Shown here: piece after piece, positions 16,248-24,409 of the stretch
How the letters are laid out: every line of letters starts with the position of its first letter
Numbering within the stretch: position 1 is the stretch's first letter
NCBI GenBank assembly: GCA_013696105.1
Contig: JACCZE010000080.1
Location: forward strand, 1 to 39,654
Length of the DNA stretch: 39,654 nt
Reading direction: 5' to 3'
DNA from: Planctomycetota bacterium
GTDB taxonomy: Bacteria; Planctomycetota; UBA11346
Made by a program: the position numbers and the translations under genes
Notes under the pieces: model-generated
Told to the model about the DNA's origin: nothing
Seen by the model: only the letters and a program-made list of their open reading frames with translations
The model's database searches: none

Positions 16248-16282
16248 GTCAGACCGAGGACGGAGGACCGAAGACCGAGGAC
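16248..16282 (-). repeat. 35-bp array of five degenerate heptamers between cysD and cysN, locus C
   Basis: On the transcribed (minus) sense the units read GTCCTCG, GTCTTCG, GTCCTCC, GTCCTCG and GTCTGAC, exactly 5 x 7 bp, in the 67-bp gap between the two operon genes. Period, unit number and the leading GTC match loci A and B. Confidence 0.8.
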
Positions 16283-16287
16283 GTTTC

Positions 16288-17190
16288 TCACATGTACCCG
16301 TCGCGCCTGAGCTCTTCCAGCCCGTGCTTGCCGTCCTGGAGGCGTCCCGAGCGCTCGGCGATGTTCCGGAGCTTGCCGCTCTTGAGCTCGGCGATGATGT
16401 CGTCGACGTTCTTCGCGGTGGATTGGATCGGGGTCTGGCACGGACCGCAGCCGAGCGACCGGTAGCGGGTGCCTTTGCCCTGATCGTAGTAGAGCGACAC
16501 CGTGGGGATGTTCTCGCGCTTGATGTATTCCCAGATCGTCAGCTCGGTCCAATCCAGGAGCGGGTGGATCCGCACGTGGGTGCCCGGAGCGAAATCGGTC
16601 TTGAACTGGTTCCAGAATTCAGGCGGCTGATCGCCGACGTCCCAGGCGTTGTTCTTGTCGCGCGGCGAGAAGTAGCGCTCCTTCGAGCGGCTCCCCTCCT
16701 CGTCGGCGCGCGCACCGACGATGACCCCGTGGTAGGGTTCGAGGTCGCGGTCGGGCTCGTAGGCGCCGGTATCCCAATTCAGGCGGAAGCGCTTGCCGGT
16801 GCCCTGGAGGGTGGCCTTGAGGGCGCCGGCCTTGAGCATCCCGCAGCACTGGGTGCGGTCGACCTTGTCCGGATGACCGTCCGGCAGGTGCTGGGTCGCC
16901 GGGAAGGTGCGCTTGGCGGCGATCGCCTCGGCATCCTGACCGACCACCATGTGCAGCCGGTATTCGGCGGCGAGGCGATCGCGGTAGGCGATCATCTCGG
17001 GCAGCTTGTAGCTGGTATCGATGTGGACGAGCGGGAACGGCACGTGTCCGAAGAACGCCTTGCGCGCGAGCCACAGCAGCACGGTCGAGTCCTTGCCGAT
17101 CGACCAGAGCATGCACAGACGCTCGAAATGCCGGTAGGCTTCCCGCAGGATGTACACACTCTGCTGCTCGAGCAGTTCCAGATGATCCAT
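16288..17190 (-). CDS. cysD: sulfate adenylyltransferase small subunit (ATP sulfurylase)
   Basis: A 300-residue PAPS-reductase-like protein that forms the catalytic ATP sulfurylase subunit, adenylating sulfate together with the CysN GTPase. The PP-loop [19 protein letters not shown] lies at about 28-46, followed by the typical [49 protein letters not shown] and [26 protein letters not shown] segments, all diagnostic of CysD. The C-terminus ends in DGYM, near the family's usual -GYF. I start at the ATG at 17190 ([22 protein letters not shown]); the track adds 19 residues from a TTG that do not fit the family. It is the first gene of the leftward cysD-cysN pair. No sulfite or PAPS reductase gene is nearby, so the product may serve sulfation as well as assimilation. 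Confidence 0.93.
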   Translation of the reverse strand: MDHLELLEQQSVYILREAYRHFERLCMLWSIGKDSTVLLWLARKAFFGHVPFPLVHIDTSYKLPEMIAYRDRLAAEYRLHMVVGQDAEAIAAKRTFPATQHLPDGHPDKVDRTQCCGMLKAGALKATLQGTGKRFRLNWDTGAYEPDRDLEPYHGVIVGARADEEGSRSKERYFSPRDKNNAWDVGDQPPEFWNQFKTDFAPGTHVRIHPLLDWTELTIWEYIKRENIPTVSLYYDQGKGTRYRSLGCGPCQTPIQSTAKNVDDIIAELKSGKLRNIAERSGRLQDGKHGLEELRRDGYM

Positions 17191-17487
17191 CGACCAGGGG
17201 CCCCTTCGTTGCAGTCCTGCATTGTCTCGGCGGCGGCCCTGGGGCAAGCGGGGGAACGCGCGACTTCGACTCGTGCCCTAGCGGGATCTGGGCGGGTTGG
17301 CCGATCCGCCCCTAGCAGGCTGTTGAAAAACAACAGCCTGCTATCGTTGAAGAAACCCCGGCGCGACCTGCGGTCGCTATTTTGCCGAGGCTTCTTCAAC
17401 TTCGACTTTTTGTCCAGGGGGCAAAATGCCCCCTTCAACCCCCAGCAGGCTGTTTTTCAACAGCCTGCTCGCCGTACCTTCCGCGCC
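17191..17487. other. divergent intergenic region holding a MITE-like element
   Basis: The gap of about 297 bp separates leftward cysD from a rightward secreted-protein gene. It should carry both promoters. Its right half (17314-17469) is an inverted-repeat element listed separately; the left part (17191-17313) shows no gene and no clear promoter boxes. Confidence 0.6.
17314..17469. mobile_element. MITE-like element with 19-bp perfect terminal inverted repeats
   Basis: AGCAGGCTGTTGAAAAACA (17314-17332) and TGTTTTTCAACAGCCTGCT (17451-17469) are exact inverted copies at the ends of a 156-bp segment. Each end also folds on itself: TAGCAGGCTGTTG-AAAAA-CAACAGCCTGCTA at 17313-17343 (13-bp stem) and AGCAGGCTGTT-TTTC-AACAGCCTGCT at 17444-17469 (11-bp stem). 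Internal hairpins include GTTGAAGAAACCCCGGC paired imperfectly with GCCGAGGCTTCTTCAAC, GCGACC-TGC-GGTCGC, and GGGGGCA-AAA-TGCCCCC. No coding capacity or transposase is present. No target-site duplication is evident. AT-rich 'TGTTGAAAAA' tips of this kind are seen at ends of some insertion sequences, so a non-autonomous element is the best reading. A compound terminator is the alternative. Confidence 0.65.
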
Positions 17488-18225
17488 GTGCGCCGGGCGT
17501 CGTTCCTCCTGCTCCTATGCCTCTTTTCGCCATACGTCTGGTCCGAGGCCACCTGGTCCGGGCTGATCATCATCGAGGAGACGATCAACGGCCCGGACGC
17601 CAGCGGCGGCGACCAACACGAACTGGAACGTTTCGCCCACATCATCGAGAACCGGCTCAAACAAGCGCGGATCCAGCTCCTGCAGGCGCCTCCGATGATC
17701 GCCCGGGTCATCCGCGAGGACATCGGGTTCTACGAGGCCGAACTCGAGCGCGTGGTGGCCGCACGTGGCGGAGCTTTCCGCATGGGTCGCACCAATTACA
17801 TCGTCAAGGGCGAGCGCATGCTGCTGATCGCCGACGGCGCCAAGCTGCTCGTCGATCGGGTCACGGGCGAAGCGGCCGGACAGGTCGAAGGCCACCAGAC
17901 GATGAGGAAGCTCCAGCCGATCCCGGAGCCGACGTCGCTCGACGACCATCCCCCCGGCCCCGACATGCTCGGCTATCCGACCCGCCACCTGGTCAGGCGC
18001 ATCCGCGGAAAATCCTATGCCATCGATGTCGCGGTCGGGCTGCCCAATCCCTACGCGATCGGGCTCTTGGAAGGTGGCCACGAGAACGATCTGGTGCGCG
18101 AGCTCGCCGAGATGCCTGGGTTGCCGATGATGGTGAGCGAGGTCGGGGGCGAAGCCGTCCGCAGCCTGTGCGTGGTGCGCGTCGACCGCCACGAGGTCGC
18201 GGACCTCGTCTTCCAGGCCCCCTGA
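17488..18225 (+). CDS. secreted hypothetical protein (245 aa)
   Basis: The ORF track buries this gene inside a 688-codon frame that otherwise runs antisense to cysD. The real product starts at a GTG (17488), giving a signal peptide MRRASFLLLLCLFSPYVWS with cleavage near residue 19-21. The mature part contains ATWSGLIIIEETINGPD, an amphipathic helix (HELERFAHIIENRLKQARIQLL), GRTNYIVKGERMLLIADGAKLLVDRVTG, and LGYPTRHLVRRIRGKSYAIDVAVGLPNPYAI. The pattern of 'strand-rich body, then G.PT..+....GK.Y.I.VA' is reminiscent of DUF4412-type secreted proteins, but I am not sure. No Shine-Dalgarno is visible. The MITE-like element ends only 18 bp before the GTG, so insertion may have altered its promoter or leader. 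Its product probably lies in the periplasm. Confidence 0.65.
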   Translation: MRRASFLLLLCLFSPYVWSEATWSGLIIIEETINGPDASGGDQHELERFAHIIENRLKQARIQLLQAPPMIARVIREDIGFYEAELERVVAARGGAFRMGRTNYIVKGERMLLIADGAKLLVDRVTGEAAGQVEGHQTMRKLQPIPEPTSLDDHPPGPDMLGYPTRHLVRRIRGKSYAIDVAVGLPNPYAIGLLEGGHENDLVRELAEMPGLPMMVSEVGGEAVRSLCVVRVDRHEVADLVFQAP

Positions 18226-18284
18226 TCGCACCCCTGCTTGCGGCAGTGCCCAGCGCTCGGATAGTCCGCCGCGCGAGGAACCCC

Positions 18285-19106
18285 ATGGCATTGCACGAAG
18301 ACATCGGCGCTCTGGCGGATCAAGTCAGGAAACGCTGCGATCTGGTTCCCAGCGTCGCGCTCCTGCTGGGCACCGGGCTGGGCGGCGTCGCGGAGCGGCT
18401 CAAGGCCGTGTGCCGGGTGCCGTACGCCGAACTCGCGGGAATGCCGAAGTCGACCGCCGAGAGCCACAAGGGGGAAGTCGTCCTCGGGCATCTGTCCGGC
18501 ATCCCGGTCGTCGCCTTCAGTGGACGGCTGCACGCCTACGAGGGCCATTCGTCCGCCGACGTCGTCGTGCCGGTGCGGCTCGGTCGTCGGCTGGGCGCCC
18601 ACAGCCTGATCATGGGTTCGGCGGTGGGCGGATTGAATCCCCAGTATCAGATCGGGGACATCGTCGGCATCGAGGACCACATCAACCTGATGGGCGTCAA
18701 TCCGCTGATTGGACCGAACGATGACCGTGTCGGCTCGCGCTGGCCGGACATGATCCATACCTACGACCCGAAGCTGCTGAAATTGGCCGGGGAGGTGGCG
18801 ATGGATGCGAAGATCCGGCTGCATCGCGGCGTCTATGTCGGAGTCCTCGGCCCCAACCTCGAGACACGCGCCGAATACCGCATGCTGCGCACGCTCGGTG
18901 CCGACGTGGTCGGCATGAGCACGGTGCCCGAAGCGATCGCGGCGGTGCATTGCGGCATGAAGACCCTGGCCTTCGCCATCGTGACCGATCGCTGCCTGCC
19001 CGATGCGCTCGAACCCGCCAACGTGCCCGCGATCATCGCGGCCGCCAATGCTGCCGAGCCCGTCCTCACCACGCTGATCACCGCGCTGCTTCCGCGCCTG
19101 GGCTGA
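18285..19106 (+). CDS. purine nucleoside phosphorylase, trimeric PNP family
   Basis: It phosphorolyses purine nucleosides to base and ribose-1-phosphate in the purine salvage pathway. The 273-residue product has the family-2 PNP motifs: LLLGTGLGGV (about 27-36, phosphate loop), SGRLHAYEGH (about 80-89), MGSAVGGLNPQYQIGDIVGIEDHINLMG (the TNAAGG.N equivalent), VGVLGPNLETRAEYRMLRTLGADVVGMSTVPEAIAA (contains the purine-contacting Glu/Met region), and AIVTDRCLPDALEPANV. The last segment replaces the usual VTN.AAG, giving Asp where the base-recognising Asn is expected. The ATG at 18285 has GAGGAA at good spacing; the ORF track's longer frame (from 17382) is an artefact. It follows the secreted hypothetical gene by 59 bp in the same direction. 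Confidence 0.9.
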   Translation: MALHEDIGALADQVRKRCDLVPSVALLLGTGLGGVAERLKAVCRVPYAELAGMPKSTAESHKGEVVLGHLSGIPVVAFSGRLHAYEGHSSADVVVPVRLGRRLGAHSLIMGSAVGGLNPQYQIGDIVGIEDHINLMGVNPLIGPNDDRVGSRWPDMIHTYDPKLLKLAGEVAMDAKIRLHRGVYVGVLGPNLETRAEYRMLRTLGADVVGMSTVPEAIAAVHCGMKTLAFAIVTDRCLPDALEPANVPAIIAAANAAEPVLTTLITALLPRLG

Positions 19107-19164
19107 GCCAGGCGACAGCCGGCCGCTTCCATCATCGCATCAATCATCGCCTGCATGGGGATCT

Positions 19165-20586
19165 ATGCTCGACTGCATCATCGACGCCAAGCCGATCAAG
19201 AAGCCCGACCTGACGGTGGTCATCGTCGGTCATTCCGCCGCCAAGTTGCCGAAGCTCATCGAAGCGCAGGCGGCGCGCATGGCCAAGGGGAATGGCGGCG
19301 GTCCGTCGAACATGATCACCGCGGATGGACGGTACCTGCTGCTCAAGCCCGATGAGAAGGCGTGGCTGGTCGGCGGCGAGAATTGGCGTCTGCTCGGCCG
19401 CGACATCGCCGATGCGCTGCGTTCGGGCAAGCTCGAGTCGGCCCTGGTGCTCGCCCATGGCCGCAGCGCGAACGTGCAGGCGCTGGTCGAGGGCATCGCA
19501 CTGGGCGACTATCGCTTCAACCTGTGCCGCAGCGGCAAGGAATCCAAGCGCTCGCGCATCGAAGTGCACATCCCCGGTCATGGTCCCGCCATCGAAGCCG
19601 GCCTGCTGACCTCGGGCGCGCAGAATCTCGCCCGCGAACTCGCCGACACCCCGCCCAACCTGCTGAACCCCCAGACCTTCGCCGCCCGCGCTCGCGCCGA
19701 ACTCAGCGGCACCGGCATCGATGTGCGCATCACCAGCGGCGCCAACGCGCTGCGCAAGGCGGGCTTTCCCGGCCTCGCCCAGGTGGGCATGGCGGGTTCC
19801 GCCGAACCTTGCCTGGTCGAAATGCACTACAAACCCGGCAAGAAGCGCAAATCCAAGAAGGACGTCCGCTTGGCGCTGGTCGGTAAAGGCATCACCTTCG
19901 ACAGCGGCGGCATCAGCCTGAAGCCGGGCGACAAGATGTGGGAGATGAAGGGCGACATGAGCGGTGCCGCGGCGGTGCTCGGAGCCATGTCCTGGATCGC
20001 CGAGCACGAACCCGGCATCCCGATCAGCGGATACCTGTGCCTGGCCGAGAACATGCCCGACCGCACCGCCCAGCGGCCAGGTGACATCTACCAGGCGCGC
20101 AACGGCAAGTGGATCCACGTCGACAACACCGATGCCGAAGGACGGCTCGTGCTCAGTGACGTGCTCACCTACGCCGGCGAACGCGGCGCAACGCACATCG
20201 TCGATGTCGCCACCCTCACCGGCGCCTGCATGGTCGCACTCGGCGATCGCATGGGCGGATTGATGGGGCGTGGAGACGCCTTCCTGCAGTCGGTGCGCGC
20301 GGCCGGTCAGGAAGCCGGCGAAGAGTTCTGGCAGCTCCCCCTGTACGGCGAGTACCGCAGCCTGCTCGACCATCCGCACGCGGACCTCAACAACATCGGT
20401 GGGCGATTCGCCGGCGCGATCACCGCCGGGATCTTCCTGTCCGAGTTCGTTCCTGAGAACACGCAGTGGGCGCATCTGGATATCGCGGGCCCCGCCATCC
20501 AATCGGGTGGGTGGCGCTATTATGCCAAGGGCATGACGGGCTTCGCCACGCGCACCCTCATCCGCTTGGCGCAGAAGCTGGGCTGA
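19165..20586 (+). CDS. pepA: leucyl aminopeptidase, M17 family
   Basis: The 473-residue cytosolic metallopeptidase removes N-terminal residues from peptides. The catalytic C-terminal domain has LVGKGITFDSGGISLKPGDKMWEMKGDMSGAAAVLGAM (about residues 234-272; Lys, Asp and the second Lys of the active site) and the diagnostic NTDAEGRLVLSD (about 321-332) with metal-binding Asp and Glu. GGRFAGAITAGIFLSEFV and WAHLDIAGPA follow near the C-terminus as usual. The N-terminal 150 residues are the variable alpha/beta domain. All main metal and catalytic residues appear intact, so it should be active with two divalent ions as a hexamer, as known for the family. GGGGA precedes the ATG. It lies 58 bp after the PNP gene in the same direction and may share its transcript. 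Confidence 0.94.
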   Translation: MLDCIIDAKPIKKPDLTVVIVGHSAAKLPKLIEAQAARMAKGNGGGPSNMITADGRYLLLKPDEKAWLVGGENWRLLGRDIADALRSGKLESALVLAHGRSANVQALVEGIALGDYRFNLCRSGKESKRSRIEVHIPGHGPAIEAGLLTSGAQNLARELADTPPNLLNPQTFAARARAELSGTGIDVRITSGANALRKAGFPGLAQVGMAGSAEPCLVEMHYKPGKKRKSKKDVRLALVGKGITFDSGGISLKPGDKMWEMKGDMSGAAAVLGAMSWIAEHEPGIPISGYLCLAENMPDRTAQRPGDIYQARNGKWIHVDNTDAEGRLVLSDVLTYAGERGATHIVDVATLTGACMVALGDRMGGLMGRGDAFLQSVRAAGQEAGEEFWQLPLYGEYRSLLDHPHADLNNIGGRFAGAITAGIFLSEFVPENTQWAHLDIAGPAIQSGGWRYYAKGMTGFATRTLIRLAQKLG

Positions 20587-20610
20587 GAGATCGGCTGAAA
20601 GCTCGGCTGG

Positions 20611-20659
20611 TGGATTGTCGGTGAGCGATGGCCGACCAGGCCACCATCACCGACAACCA
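20611..20659. terminator. bidirectional hairpin terminator between pepA and the MDR dehydrogenase
   Basis: TGG-A-TTGTCGGTG (20611-20623) pairs with CACCGACAA-CCA (20648-20659) apart from one bulged A. The inner part, GATGGCC-GACCA-GGCCACCATC, extends the stem imperfectly. It lies in the 80-bp gap between converging stop codons, the expected place for a shared terminator. There is no strong T-run. Confidence 0.5.
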
Positions 20660-20666
20660 GACCACC

Positions 20667-21683
20667 TCACCCGCGCCAATCGAAGATCGTCGACAGCGTC
20701 GGCGTGCGCTGGTGCATGAGGTCCTGGTAGGCCTGCTGGGCCGTATCGGGCGACACCAGGTTCGCCAAGCCCTCAACGTCGACGCGCCCTTCCGCGATCC
20801 AGCGCATGCCGGCGGCATAGTTGCCGAGGTGGCTGTTCGGCCGGAAGTCCGTCGGGTGCACCGGGACTTCCCATTCCCACCCGCTGCGCACCACGGCGAA
20901 GCGGTGGAATATCTCGGTCATCAGGTCGAATGCGGAGATGTCGGTCTTCTTGCTCCACGGGGTGCCCGCGAGCACCACCTCGCCGCGGCGGCGCACCATC
21001 TTGCACGCATCCAGCACGGAGCGCTCGTGTCCCGAGCAATCGATCACCAGGTCGGCCTTGCCGGCCACCGTCGCGTCGTCGAGCGGCGCGGTCGAGGCGG
21101 TGCGTATGCCGACGCGGTCCAACGACTGCCGACGCGCGGCGACGGGATCGCAGGCGATGACCTGGTATCCGCAGCCATGGAAGACCTTGGCGGCGAGGTG
21201 CCCGACCAGACCGAGTCCGGAGACCACCACGATCGACGGTGGACGCGCGGTGGTGGTGGTGAGCGCGGCCATGCCGATGCCCATCAGGCGGCAGAAGACC
21301 GCCCGCTCGGGAGCGAGGCCCGCAGGCACCAGCACCACATCGGCAGCCTGATGCCGCTGCCAGGACCGGTGATTACCGCTGCAGAACACCCGATCTCCGG
21401 GTTTCAGCCCGGTGACGCCGGAACCCGTGTGCTCGATCTCGAAGATCGCGGCGTAGCCGGAGAGCTGCGGATACGGGCGATTGGTGGCAGCCGGCGGCGC
21501 ATACCCCCACGACAATTCCGTCCCCGACGAGATGAGCGACACTAGGGTGCGGCCTTCGACCTGCAGCTCGCCCAATGGCTCCTCGGCCGCATCGCACGGC
21601 AGCAATTGCGCGGTCTCGCGCGCGGTGAAGGTGACCGCGCGCTGGACGCGTGCGGCGGTTCTGGTGGCGGTCGCGGCGGTCAT
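20667..21683 (-). CDS. zinc-independent MDR (alcohol-dehydrogenase-like) oxidoreductase
   Basis: A 338-residue medium-chain dehydrogenase/reductase. The N-terminal GroES-like fold shows TLVSLISSGTELSWGYA (about 46-62) where catalytic-zinc enzymes have a Cys, and the usual GHE motif reads GYAAIFEIEHTG (about 76-87). Neither zinc site can therefore be built as usual, and no four-Cys structural zinc loop is seen. GLKPGDRVFCSGNH is typical of the family. The nucleotide-binding half has IVVVSGLGLVGHLAAKVFHGCGYQVIACDP (about 150-179), a canonical GLGxVG turn ending in an acidic residue, which suggests NAD rather than NADP. This resembles the 'sugar dehydrogenase-like, zinc-less' MDR groups; the substrate is unknown. 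GAGGAA upstream of the ATG supports the start. It converges on pepA. Confidence 0.85.
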   Translation of the reverse strand: MTAATATRTAARVQRAVTFTARETAQLLPCDAAEEPLGELQVEGRTLVSLISSGTELSWGYAPPAATNRPYPQLSGYAAIFEIEHTGSGVTGLKPGDRVFCSGNHRSWQRHQAADVVLVPAGLAPERAVFCRLMGIGMAALTTTTARPPSIVVVSGLGLVGHLAAKVFHGCGYQVIACDPVAARRQSLDRVGIRTASTAPLDDATVAGKADLVIDCSGHERSVLDACKMVRRRGEVVLAGTPWSKKTDISAFDLMTEIFHRFAVVRSGWEWEVPVHPTDFRPNSHLGNYAAGMRWIAEGRVDVEGLANLVSPDTAQQAYQDLMHQRTPTLSTIFDWRG

Positions 21684-21973
21684 GGCGTGTTCCTCGTGTG
21701 GTCGCTCTTGGCGGGCGGTATCGGCGCAGGTGTCGCAGGATCCGAGCAGGAATCCCGCGCTTGCTCGCTGTATCCAACCCTAGCGCACAGACGCTCGTGG
21801 CCATGGCGCCGAATCGATGACCGCATGTCGCCGCCTATCATGCTGGTGAAAACAGTCGCCTGATGGCCATCACGACTGTCTCCACCGGTTGGCTGGAACC
21901 GCCCTCCGCCTCCCGCAGGCGCTATTGCGACCCCCTGCTATCGCCGAGGGGCATTTTCCTTACCCTGCGGGCG

Positions 21974-22984
21974 ATGGCGTTCTCCCGTGCATTCTCCCGT
22001 GCTTTCTCCCGGACAATGCTCAGCACCGGTGCCGTGATCGCAGGCGTGATCGCGGCGTCAGGCGCGCTAGTCATCGTCGGGTCGCTGACCGCCGGGCTCT
22101 GGTATCCCGGCCAGCTGTGCCGGCATTGGTCCGCTCATGCCACGCTCTCATTGCTTCCCGCGCTGCTCTGCTTCGGCCGTCGTCCCATGATCGGGGTCGG
22201 GATGCTGACGGCGATGGTAGCGGGGGCCTGGCCGTGGCTTTCGGCCGCGCACGACGACCGGGCACCGCGGCAGGCCGGCCAGGGCCTGAGCGTGGTCACC
22301 GCGAACATCTATTCCAAGAATCCCACGCGCGCAGCGGCCGTCGAGCAGGCCTCCACCGACGCTCCTGAATTGCTCTGCCTGGTCGAAACCACCGGCATCG
22401 ATCGCCAGGATGTGCTCGCAGATCCGCGATGGCCGCACCAGATCTGGGCCAAGCAGGTGTCCGGCATCTCCCTGCTGAGCACGAAGCCATTCGCATTCGA
22501 GAAGATCCATCCCAACAACGGCAATCCCTTCATCGAAGCGGTGATCACGCTCGATGGCGTCGCGGTGCGCGTGCTCGCGGTCCATGCGGCATCTCCCCGC
22601 AGCCAGCGCGAGATCATCGAGCGCAACCGCGAACTCACCCGCTATGCGACGCTCATCGATCAGGACGGCATGCCCGCACTGGTGCTCGGAGATTTCAACA
22701 TCACCGTCGCCGATCCAGCATGGCCAATCTTTTGCCGTCGTTCCGGAGTCCGCCGCCCGCCTGGTCACGAACCGGCCACTTGGCCATCCGTGCTCGGTCC
22801 CTTCGGGATCACCATCGATCATATCCTCGCGCGCGATCTCGCCCTCGATCCCGTGGTCGCGATCAGCCTGGTGGGAAGTGACCATCGTGGCCTGGCGACC
22901 CGCGTCGCCCTGCCGCGGCCGACAGCCCCAGAGCAAACAGCGCGCGCCGAGATCCCAGGTGTAGACACGCCTCGCGTACCGTAA
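21974..22984 (+). CDS. membrane-anchored endonuclease/exonuclease/phosphatase (EEP) family protein
   Basis: The N-terminus has two hydrophobic stretches (GAVIAGVIAASGALVIVGSLTAGLWY and a second near MIGVGMLTAMVAGAWPW), followed by an EEP fold facing outside. Its motifs are LSVVTANIYSKNP (strand 1 with Asn), ELLCLVETTG (metal Glu), LVLGDFNITVADPAW (Asp/Asn pair), ITIDHILARD and LVGSDHRGLATRVAL (catalytic Asp-His). It could hydrolyse phosphodiesters of nucleic acids, inositol phosphates or lipids; the substrate is unknown. The start is uncertain. The track's ATG at 21863 adds 37 residues that look unrelated to any protein; I use ATG 21974, and ATG 22016 is also possible. Between the last two, three 12-bp repeats encode FSRAFSRAFSRT. 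No good Shine-Dalgarno precedes any of them. Confidence 0.8.
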   Translation: MAFSRAFSRAFSRTMLSTGAVIAGVIAASGALVIVGSLTAGLWYPGQLCRHWSAHATLSLLPALLCFGRRPMIGVGMLTAMVAGAWPWLSAAHDDRAPRQAGQGLSVVTANIYSKNPTRAAAVEQASTDAPELLCLVETTGIDRQDVLADPRWPHQIWAKQVSGISLLSTKPFAFEKIHPNNGNPFIEAVITLDGVAVRVLAVHAASPRSQREIIERNRELTRYATLIDQDGMPALVLGDFNITVADPAWPIFCRRSGVRRPPGHEPATWPSVLGPFGITIDHILARDLALDPVVAISLVGSDHRGLATRVALPRPTAPEQTARAEIPGVDTPRVP

Positions 22985-23137
22985 GGCGTAGCCCTGAAGA
23001 ACGGGCGCCGAGCGGCGGTGGCGGCATACAATCGCGAAGCGATGCCGCCACGATTACGGAGGCGAAGCCGAAGTAATCGAGTCGCGACAAAGCCCGGGGG
23101 TAGGCCCGCACGGGCCGTAGGGGCGCCAGCCCCTGAA
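22985..23137. repeat. hairpin-rich intergenic region between converging genes
   Basis: This 153-bp gap carries several inverted repeats in series. GTGGCGGCAT (23018-23027) pairs with ATGCCGCCAC (23042-23051), with ATCGC-GAA-GCGAT nested between. CGATTAC (23051-23057) pairs with GTAATCG (23073-23079) around GGC-GAA-GCC. GGCCCG-CAC-GGGCC and AGGGGC-GCCA-GCCCCT follow. The stems could act as a compound bidirectional terminator for the EEP and FecR-like genes, or be a REP-type repeat. No coding potential was seen. Confidence 0.55.
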
Positions 23138-24409
23138 CTAAAAGTCGGGCCAGCCAGCGACCGCGAGCGGCGGCGCTGGAGCCGGACCGGTGTGGAACAG
23201 CACGTCCTTCACCGAGGTGGCGCCGACGACCACCGCGATTCCGCTGCTCCCTGGGACCTGCTCCTCGACCAGCTTGGCGCCGGACCGCTCGAGCGACAAC
23301 CGTCCGCGATGAACGGACACGTTCAGCGGCGACGCGATCATCGGCGGACCCGCCAGCGGGATTTCCCGTGAGGTCTCCCCCGGCTTGTCGACGATCAATC
23401 GACCGGGAGCGAACCGCAGCCGCAGCCGCTCTGCTTGCGGGTCCCTGACCGACAGCTCGACGCGATCGGCCGCATCCTTCCAGACGATGGTTCCGCAGTA
23501 GCGCCATTCGGGGGTGAGGTCGCTGGTGACATCATCGGCCACCGCGCCAGATACATGCGTCCATGCGAAGCCGGTGCCTCCGCTGCTGGCGCGCCCGGCT
23601 TCCAGGCCCATCGCGGTGAGCGTGGCGTGACCGCGCGCGACACCCACCCGGCTGCGGTTGTCCTCCACCGCGAACGCGAACACGCAACCGGGATCAGCGC
23701 GGATGGTGTCATCGGGAAGTCCGCAGACGAACCCGGCGCGTGCAGATGCCCACGCAGCGCCATTGGTGAGCGACAGGCCGGCGGTCTGCGCGACGGCATT
23801 GGCGGGACCGGCGATGACCGCACGCGAACCATCCATCCAGCGCAACGACAGCTGGCTGCCGGTGGGCACCACCACCTGGCGGCGGTCGATGCGCGCACCG
23901 GCGACCAGCACCTCGCCACCGAGCGTCGCCTCGCCCTGCACGTCGGACACCTCGCAGACGGTGTCTCCACCCGGTCCACGTCCGATCGCTGCTACCGCGA
24001 GCGCGCCGAGGAAGATGAGCACGGCCAGCAGCAGGAACGGCCACAGCGACAGTTGTCGTCGCGACGGCGCGGCAGCGACCGGCTGCAATCCCGGCGGCTC
24101 CATGCCTAGGCGCACGCGCATGGAGCTGGTGAAGCGGTCGCTCTTCCCCAATCCAGAGATGCGATGACGGATCTCATCCTGGAACAGCGCGCCCAGGCCA
24201 GAACGCAGATCGGTCACGACGCCGAGCTGCTGCCACGCGAGACGCGCCGCCGCCGCGCCGGCATCGCCCGGTTCGCGCAGGTAGTCGTAGAGTTCGCGCA
24301 ATTCGACATCGCCGAGTTCGCCGAGCGCGAATCCGACCGACAGTTCCGAGATGCGCGCTTCGCGCGCGGCGGCGGCGTCCGGATTCGCCGGAGGCGCTGG
24401 TTCGGTCAC
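23138..24409 (-). CDS. FecR-like single-pass membrane protein, probable partner of the ECF sigma factor
   Basis: The track's 483-residue frame begins in antisense of the sigma gene. The real start is the GTG at 24409, whose GTGA overlaps the sigma stop codon by 4 nt, giving 423 residues. The N-terminal cytoplasmic part (about 1-150; ISELSVGFALGELGDVELRELYDYLREP) resembles the short helical anti-sigma-type regions found beside planctomycete sigma factors. A membrane segment LSLWPFLLLAVLIFLGALAVAAIG lies at about 153-176. Outside the membrane is a FecR-like beta domain (GEVLVAGARIDRRQVVVPTGSQLSLRWMDGSRAVIAGP). The C-terminus is another beta-rich domain (WRYCGTIVWKDAADRVELSVRD...), possibly lectin-like. 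It would sense the envelope state and restrain the sigma factor. Coupled translation supports a stoichiometric pair. The partner assignment is inference. Confidence 0.75.
   Translation of the reverse strand: MTEPAPPANPDAAAAREARISELSVGFALGELGDVELRELYDYLREPGDAGAAAARLAWQQLGVVTDLRSGLGALFQDEIRHRISGLGKSDRFTSSMRVRLGMEPPGLQPVAAAPSRRQLSLWPFLLLAVLIFLGALAVAAIGRGPGGDTVCEVSDVQGEATLGGEVLVAGARIDRRQVVVPTGSQLSLRWMDGSRAVIAGPANAVAQTAGLSLTNGAAWASARAGFVCGLPDDTIRADPGCVFAFAVEDNRSRVGVARGHATLTAMGLEAGRASSGGTGFAWTHVSGAVADDVTSDLTPEWRYCGTIVWKDAADRVELSVRDPQAERLRLRFAPGRLIVDKPGETSREIPLAGPPMIASPLNVSVHRGRLSLERSGAKLVEEQVPGSSGIAVVVGATSVKDVLFHTGPAPAPPLAVAGWPDF

Noticed and set aside
16159-18225. 688-aa plus-strand ORF taken whole
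   Set aside because: Its first 440 codons run antisense to cysD and through the MITE-like element; only the last 245 codons, from GTG 17488 with a signal peptide, look real.
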